A stretch of 64,000 bases of DNA from assembly GCF_011806455.1 (NCBI RefSeq), contig NZ_JAATOT010000004.1, positions 124,001 through 188,000 on the forward strand, read 5' to 3'. The DNA is from Celeribacter sp. HF31. Lineage in GTDB: Bacteria > Pseudomonadota > Alphaproteobacteria > Rhodobacterales > Rhodobacteraceae. A program made the position numbers and the translations under genes. Below the pieces are notes generated by a model. It was given only the letters and a program-made list of their open reading frames with translations. It did not search any database and had not been told where the DNA came from. Positions 60,628 through 64,000 of this stretch are shown here, in pieces. Numbering within the stretch: the stretch's first letter is position 1; every line of letters begins with the position of its first letter.

Positions 60628-61533
60628 ATGAAGAAACTGCTTGCTGCCGTTCTGGCCACCACTGCCCTCACGGGCGCTGCTCAGGCTCAGGAGATCACCG
60701 AATTCAACATCGGCATTCTGGGCGGCGAAAACGCCCAGGACCGTCTGAACGCCTACCAGTGCCTTGGCGATTACACCGAAGAAGCCCTCGGCGTTCCAGT
60801 GAAAATGTTCGCCCCTGCAGACTACAACGGCGTGATGCAGGGCCTTCTGGGCGGCACCATCGACATGGCCTGGCTCGGCGCCTCATCCTACGCCGGTGTC
60901 TACATCCAGGACCCCGACGCCGTGGAGCCGGTGCTCATCAAGATCAACCTCGATGGCTCTTACGGCTACCACTCCATCGGCTTTGCCCGCAAAGACAGCG
61001 GCATCACTTCGCTGGACGATATGGAAGGCAAGGTCTTCGGCTTCGGTGATCCGAACTCCACCTCCGGCTACCTGATCCCCTCCATCGAGATCCCGACCTA
61101 CAAAGACGGCATCACCATGGAAAGCGGCGACTATTTCGGTGAAGTGAAATTCACCGGCGGTCATGAGCAAACCATCGTGGCCGTGAACAATGGCGACATC
61201 GACGCTGGTGTGACCTGGGCCGATGGCCAAGGCGCTTGGGAAGACGGTTACAACAACGGCGCGCTGCGCAAAGCCTCTGACGCGGGCATCGTGGACATGA
61301 ACGACCTCGTGGAAATCTGGCGCTCCAAGCCGATCCCGGAAGGCCCGATCGTGCTGCGCAAAGCGCTGCCGGACGATGTCAAAGCGATCATGACGAAACT
61401 CGTCGACGAGCTGCATGAAAATGACCCCGATTGCGCCTATGGCGTGGCGGCCGGCGACAGCCTCGGCTTCGACCCGATCACCCACGCGGCCTACGAATCC
61501 ATCGTCGCGGCGCGTCTGGCGAAATCTAACTAA
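60628..61533 (+). CDS. phnD: Phosphonate ABC transporter substrate-binding protein PhnD
   Basis: A 301-residue periplasmic protein. The signal peptide MKKLLAAVLATTALTGAAQA is followed by the PhnD domain: NIGILGGENAQDRL, GTIDMAWLGASSYAGVY, GKVFGFGDPNSTSGYLIPS (about residue 138) and VNNGDIDAGVTWADG. CTGGAGACAGAG precedes the ATG. A hairpin with a T-rich tail lies between phnD and phnE and may lower permease expression relative to PhnD. Confidence 0.96.
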   Translation: MKKLLAAVLATTALTGAAQAQEITEFNIGILGGENAQDRLNAYQCLGDYTEEALGVPVKMFAPADYNGVMQGLLGGTIDMAWLGASSYAGVYIQDPDAVEPVLIKINLDGSYGYHSIGFARKDSGITSLDDMEGKVFGFGDPNSTSGYLIPSIEIPTYKDGITMESGDYFGEVKFTGGHEQTIVAVNNGDIDAGVTWADGQGAWEDGYNNGALRKASDAGIVDMNDLVEIWRSKPIPEGPIVLRKALPDDVKAIMTKLVDELHENDPDCAYGVAAGDSLGFDPITHAAYESIVAARLAKSN

Positions 61534-61548
61534 GCGCCTTTGATACAA

Positions 61549-61578
61549 GACCTCGCGTGGCTCACGCGGGGTCTTTCC
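61549..61578 (+). terminator. Partial terminator (attenuator) between phnD and phnE
   Basis: GACCTCGCGTG and CACGCGGGGTC form an 11-bp stem with one G-U, a 3-nt loop and a T-rich tail (TTTCCTTTT). In binding-protein operons such structures give more of the soluble protein than of the permeases. Confidence 0.65.
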
Positions 61579-61610
61579 TTTTGACGACTTCCCGACAGGA
61601 CTGACCCCAC

Positions 61611-62474
61611 ATGGCCGATCTGACAGCGGCGTCTTTGGACGTCACGCGCGCGCATTACATGGCGCTCACCCGCCAACGCCGTCTCTATGGCGGGATCATG
61701 CTTTTGGTCTTTGTCCTTTTGCTGGCCGCCGGGTTTGGCATCGCCAACGAGCGCAACGCCGGGGGCTTTCTGCCCGGTCTGCCGCATATTTTCGACTTTC
61801 CCGCCGATGTGGTCGCCGAGGCCTGGGAAAAACGTGCGAACCTGCCGGGGCATCTTATCGATGCTTTGCCCGCGCTGATCGAGACCATCAATATCGCCGC
61901 CGTGGCGACCCTGACCGGGGCTTTGGGTGCGATCATTTTGTCGATGCTCTCGACCCACGGTCTCGCGCCTTGGCCGCGCCTCATCCCCGTGTTTCGTCGC
62001 ATGATGGACCTGATGCGCGCCATGCCTGAGATCGTGATCGCGCTGGTGCTGATCTTCATCCTGGGCGGGGGACCTGTGCCCGCCGCCATCGCCATCGCCT
62101 TTCACACCGTTGGCGCGTTGGGCAAGCTCTTCTCAGAGGTCAATGAAAACGCCGATCTCAAACCGCTCGAAGGCCTCGCCTCCGTCGGCGCCACCTGGCC
62201 GCAGCGGATGCTGCTGGGGCTCGTGCCGCAGGTCGCGCCGAACTGGTTTTCCTATGCTTTGCTGCGCTTTGAAATCAACATCCGGGCCTCCGCGATCTTG
62301 GGCTTCGTCGGTGCGGGCGGCATTGGCTATGAGCTGAAGAATGCGATCTCCTGGGGGCAAGGCAAATTCGATGAAGCCGCCGCCGTCTTCATCCTCCTGT
62401 TTCTGACCATCGTGTTTTTCGACCAACTGTCCTCATATGTGCGCAACCGCATGACCTACGGAGCCACCAAATGA
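61611..62474 (+). CDS. phnE: Phosphonate ABC transporter permease PhnE (first)
   Basis: A 287-residue inner-membrane permease. The BPD_transp_1 domain has about six helices (first YGGIMLLVFVLLLAAGFGIAN) and the EAA-like loop VGATWPQRMLLGLVPQVAPNWF near residue 190. It overlaps the second permease gene by 4 nt (ATGA). Confidence 0.95.
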   Translation: MADLTAASLDVTRAHYMALTRQRRLYGGIMLLVFVLLLAAGFGIANERNAGGFLPGLPHIFDFPADVVAEAWEKRANLPGHLIDALPALIETINIAAVATLTGALGAIILSMLSTHGLAPWPRLIPVFRRMMDLMRAMPEIVIALVLIFILGGGPVPAAIAIAFHTVGALGKLFSEVNENADLKPLEGLASVGATWPQRMLLGLVPQVAPNWFSYALLRFEINIRASAILGFVGAGGIGYELKNAISWGQGKFDEAAAVFILLFLTIVFFDQLSSYVRNRMTYGATK

Positions 62475-63796
62475 GCCTCGCCACTGCCTCCTCTTCCGTC
62501 GACATGCGCGCGACGGCCACGGCTCTGATCGCCCGCAAACGGCTGCTCACCTTTGCCGTGCCTTTGGCGATCCTCGCCTATTTTGTCTATATTTTCTTCG
62601 CCTTCGACATCCTCGGCCTGCGCGAGCGGGCGCGTTTGGACAATGCCATCGCGCTGGTCTCCGACACTTACAGCTACAAGACCCATGTCGAGCGCAACAA
62701 CCGCAGAGGCGAGATCGAGGTTGCGGTCGAGGGCGAGCGCAAAGGCACCTATGACGCCACAAATTACCCCTCTTGGGTGACGGTCGGTGAGGACGCGGCG
62801 ACGATCCGTCTCGACGATGGGGGAACCATCGAGATCAATGGCGACATCGTGCGCTTTGAGGTGCCGGGGTTTGGCCTGATCGAGGCGACGCAATCGCGCG
62901 CGGACGGTGTGACGATAAACCTCGACACCTCCGATCTGCCCGACTGGATTTCCTATTCCAACACCCGCCTGTCCGTCACCACGAAGGCCGCGCGCCTGTC
63001 CCTGACCAAGGCCCGCACCGAGGTTTTCGTTTATGAGTTCGGGTGGGAGCTGTTCTGGTTCACGCTGGAAAGCCCCTATTACGGCCATAGCTTCTCTGAG
63101 ATCGCCTTTGGCGACCGGATCGACCCGACGCGTTCGAACCTTGCGGGTGCGTGGCAGGATTTCTGGACCAACGCGATCTGGCGTCATGGCGACGTGGCCT
63201 GGGCCCTGTTCGAAACCGTGCTCATGGCCTTCCTCGGAACCTTCGGCGCGGCCATCATTGCCCTGCCTCTCGCCTTCCTCGCCGCCCGCAATTTCGCGCC
63301 CCTCGTGGCGATCCGCATGGCGGCGCGGCGGCTGTTCGACTTCCTGCGCGGTGTCGATGGGCTGATCTGGACGATTCTTCTGTCGCGCGCCTTCGGGCCG
63401 GGGCCGATGACCGGCGCCCTGGCGATCCTTTTCACCGACACCGGTTCTTTCGGCAAGCTCTTCTCCGAAGCGCTGGAGAACGTTGACAGCAAACAGATCG
63501 AAGGCGTTGCCTCCACCGGCGCCAAACCGCTGCAACGCTACCGCTTCGGCGTCATCCCGCAAATTGTGCCGGTGCTCCTGTCGCAAGTGCTCTACTTCCT
63601 CGAATCCAACACCCGCTCCGCCACCATCATCGGTGCCATTACGGGCGGCGGCATCGGGCTTTTGCTGACGCAGGCGATGATCACCCAGAAGGATTGGGAA
63701 GAGGTGTCCTATTACATCATCCTCATCGTGCTTCTGGTGATGGCGATGGACAGCTTTTCGGGCTGGCTGCGGCGCAAGTTGATCAAGGGCGAGTGA
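62471..63796 (+). CDS. phnE: Phosphonate ABC transporter permease PhnE (second, long form)
   Basis: A 441-residue permease. Between helix 1 (LLTFAVPLAILAYFVYIFFAF) and the permease core there is a periplasmic insertion of roughly 170 residues (about 55-225), beta-rich (EIEVAVEGERKGTYDATNYPSW...). The core has GALAILFTDTGSFGKLFSEALENVDSKQIEGVASTGAKPL, the EAA-like loop. The long form is usual for the second PhnE in alphaproteobacteria. Its stop codon overlaps the GAGTATTT motif. Confidence 0.93.
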   Translation: MSLATASSSVDMRATATALIARKRLLTFAVPLAILAYFVYIFFAFDILGLRERARLDNAIALVSDTYSYKTHVERNNRRGEIEVAVEGERKGTYDATNYPSWVTVGEDAATIRLDDGGTIEINGDIVRFEVPGFGLIEATQSRADGVTINLDTSDLPDWISYSNTRLSVTTKAARLSLTKARTEVFVYEFGWELFWFTLESPYYGHSFSEIAFGDRIDPTRSNLAGAWQDFWTNAIWRHGDVAWALFETVLMAFLGTFGAAIIALPLAFLAARNFAPLVAIRMAARRLFDFLRGVDGLIWTILLSRAFGPGPMTGALAILFTDTGSFGKLFSEALENVDSKQIEGVASTGAKPLQRYRFGVIPQIVPVLLSQVLYFLESNTRSATIIGAITGGGIGLLLTQAMITQKDWEEVSYYIILIVLLVMAMDSFSGWLRRKLIKGE

Positions 63797-63853
63797 GTAT
63801 TTGTCCCTGCAATGAAGGCAGCCCTTGCCCTTTTCATTGCAGCGGCAATACTC
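63795..63853. repeat. GAGTATTT motif, site 6, doubled into an inverted repeat
   Basis: GAGTATT (63795-63801) pairs with AATACTC (63847-63853), and CTGCAATGAA (63807-63816) pairs with TTCATTGCAG (63833-63842), so the region can form a long hairpin. The first G follows the T of the phnE stop codon. It is the same motif family as at 9497 and 15075. Confidence 0.65.
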
Positions 63854-63890
63854 CCGCCGGAGGCGACACAAGATTTCTGACAGGTGACAC

Positions 63891-64000
63891 ATGCCGAAAC
63901 TGAGCGCGACCGAGCCCTTTGTTCACGAGGGCGCAGAGGTGCATAACGCCACCTTTGGCGCCTATTGCGAGGTGGGCAAGGGCGCGCGGGTGTTGAATTC
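63891..64000 (+). CDS. Hexapeptide acetyltransferase of phosphonate metabolism (partial)
   Basis: The first 36 codons of a frame that runs off the window. It begins MPKLSATEPFVHEGAEVHNA and continues with FGAYCEVGKGARVLN, the left-handed beta-helix repeat (I/V-G-x-G-x) of hexapeptide transferases. Such a gene often follows phnE in phn clusters (phosphonate metabolism hexapeptide family). AGGTGA precedes the ATG at 63891. Confidence 0.75.
   Translation, partial: MPKLSATEPFVHEGAEVHNATFGAYCEVGKGARVLN

Overview
The window looks like chromosome of a marine alphaproteobacterium of the Rhodobacterales (Roseobacter/Rhodobacter group). Support: the atpI-atpB-atpE-atpF'-atpF order with a b' subunit and a b subunit carrying a signal-like N-terminus, glcDEF, ALDH16 next to deoC, phnCDE with two permeases, DUF1523, GFA and DUF1285 proteins, and a high G+C content with strong purine-rich ribosome binding sites. 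The genus is not claimed. No rRNA, tRNA, prophage, CRISPR array or intact insertion sequence was found.

Layout. 0-3 kb: ffh, two tandem GNAT acetyltransferases and chorismate mutase in one tightly coupled minus-strand operon. 3-6.7 kb: a glycosyltransferase, a LysR regulator, an EamA exporter, a 22-residue membrane microprotein and an ArsR regulator whose start overlaps its probable operator. 6.7-9.5 kb: the F0 half of ATP synthase with a promoter, an intra-operon hairpin after atpE and a strong terminator. 9.5-18 kb: GFA protein, FadR-type GntR regulator, OmpA-like lipoprotein, Ada/MGMT, Hint-domain protein, nth plus adenosine kinase, polA. 18-26 kb: divergent globin-like protein, zinc-finger protein, ABC ATPase, HIT protein, GT14-type enzyme and sulfotransferase, copy 1 of a small secreted protein, zinc-type cation exporter, hydroxypyruvate isomerase-like protein, DUF1285 protein. 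26-33 kb: a MoxR/DUF58/DUF4159/vWA operon with overlapping stop and start codons. 33-40.6 kb: TetR regulator and its CMD-family target with three operator copies, DUF599 protein, glcDEF, secreted serine protease, Hsp20 with a sigma-32-type promoter. 40.6-47.5 kb: phytase-like protein, copy 2 of the secreted protein, aminotransferase, small membrane proteins. 47.5-58.4 kb: ALDH16, a low-G+C winged-helix gene, deoC, AraC regulator, rpe, and a cell-surface glycan cluster. 58.4-64 kb: AbrB-type transporter and the start of a phosphonate-uptake operon.

Links between genes. The GntR regulator at 9.9 kb and the glcDEF operon at 35 kb carry the same 19-bp palindrome, each about 19 nt before its start codon, so this regulator is the best candidate for controlling glycolate oxidase. 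deoC and ALDH16 form an acetaldehyde-producing and aldehyde-oxidising pair. phnC and the phytase-like gene have PHO-box-like direct repeats upstream.

The most interesting non-coding signal is a roughly 115-bp repeat with 13-bp terminal inverted repeats and two internal hairpins. It occurs three times (45.1, 46.4, 58.3 kb), with a degenerate partial copy at 18.1 kb. At three of the four sites its last bases form the stop codon of the neighbouring minus-strand gene. A second signal is a 19.5-kb-spaced inverted duplication of a whole promoter-gene-terminator unit encoding a small secreted protein. A third is a short GAGTATTT motif found at six intergenic sites.
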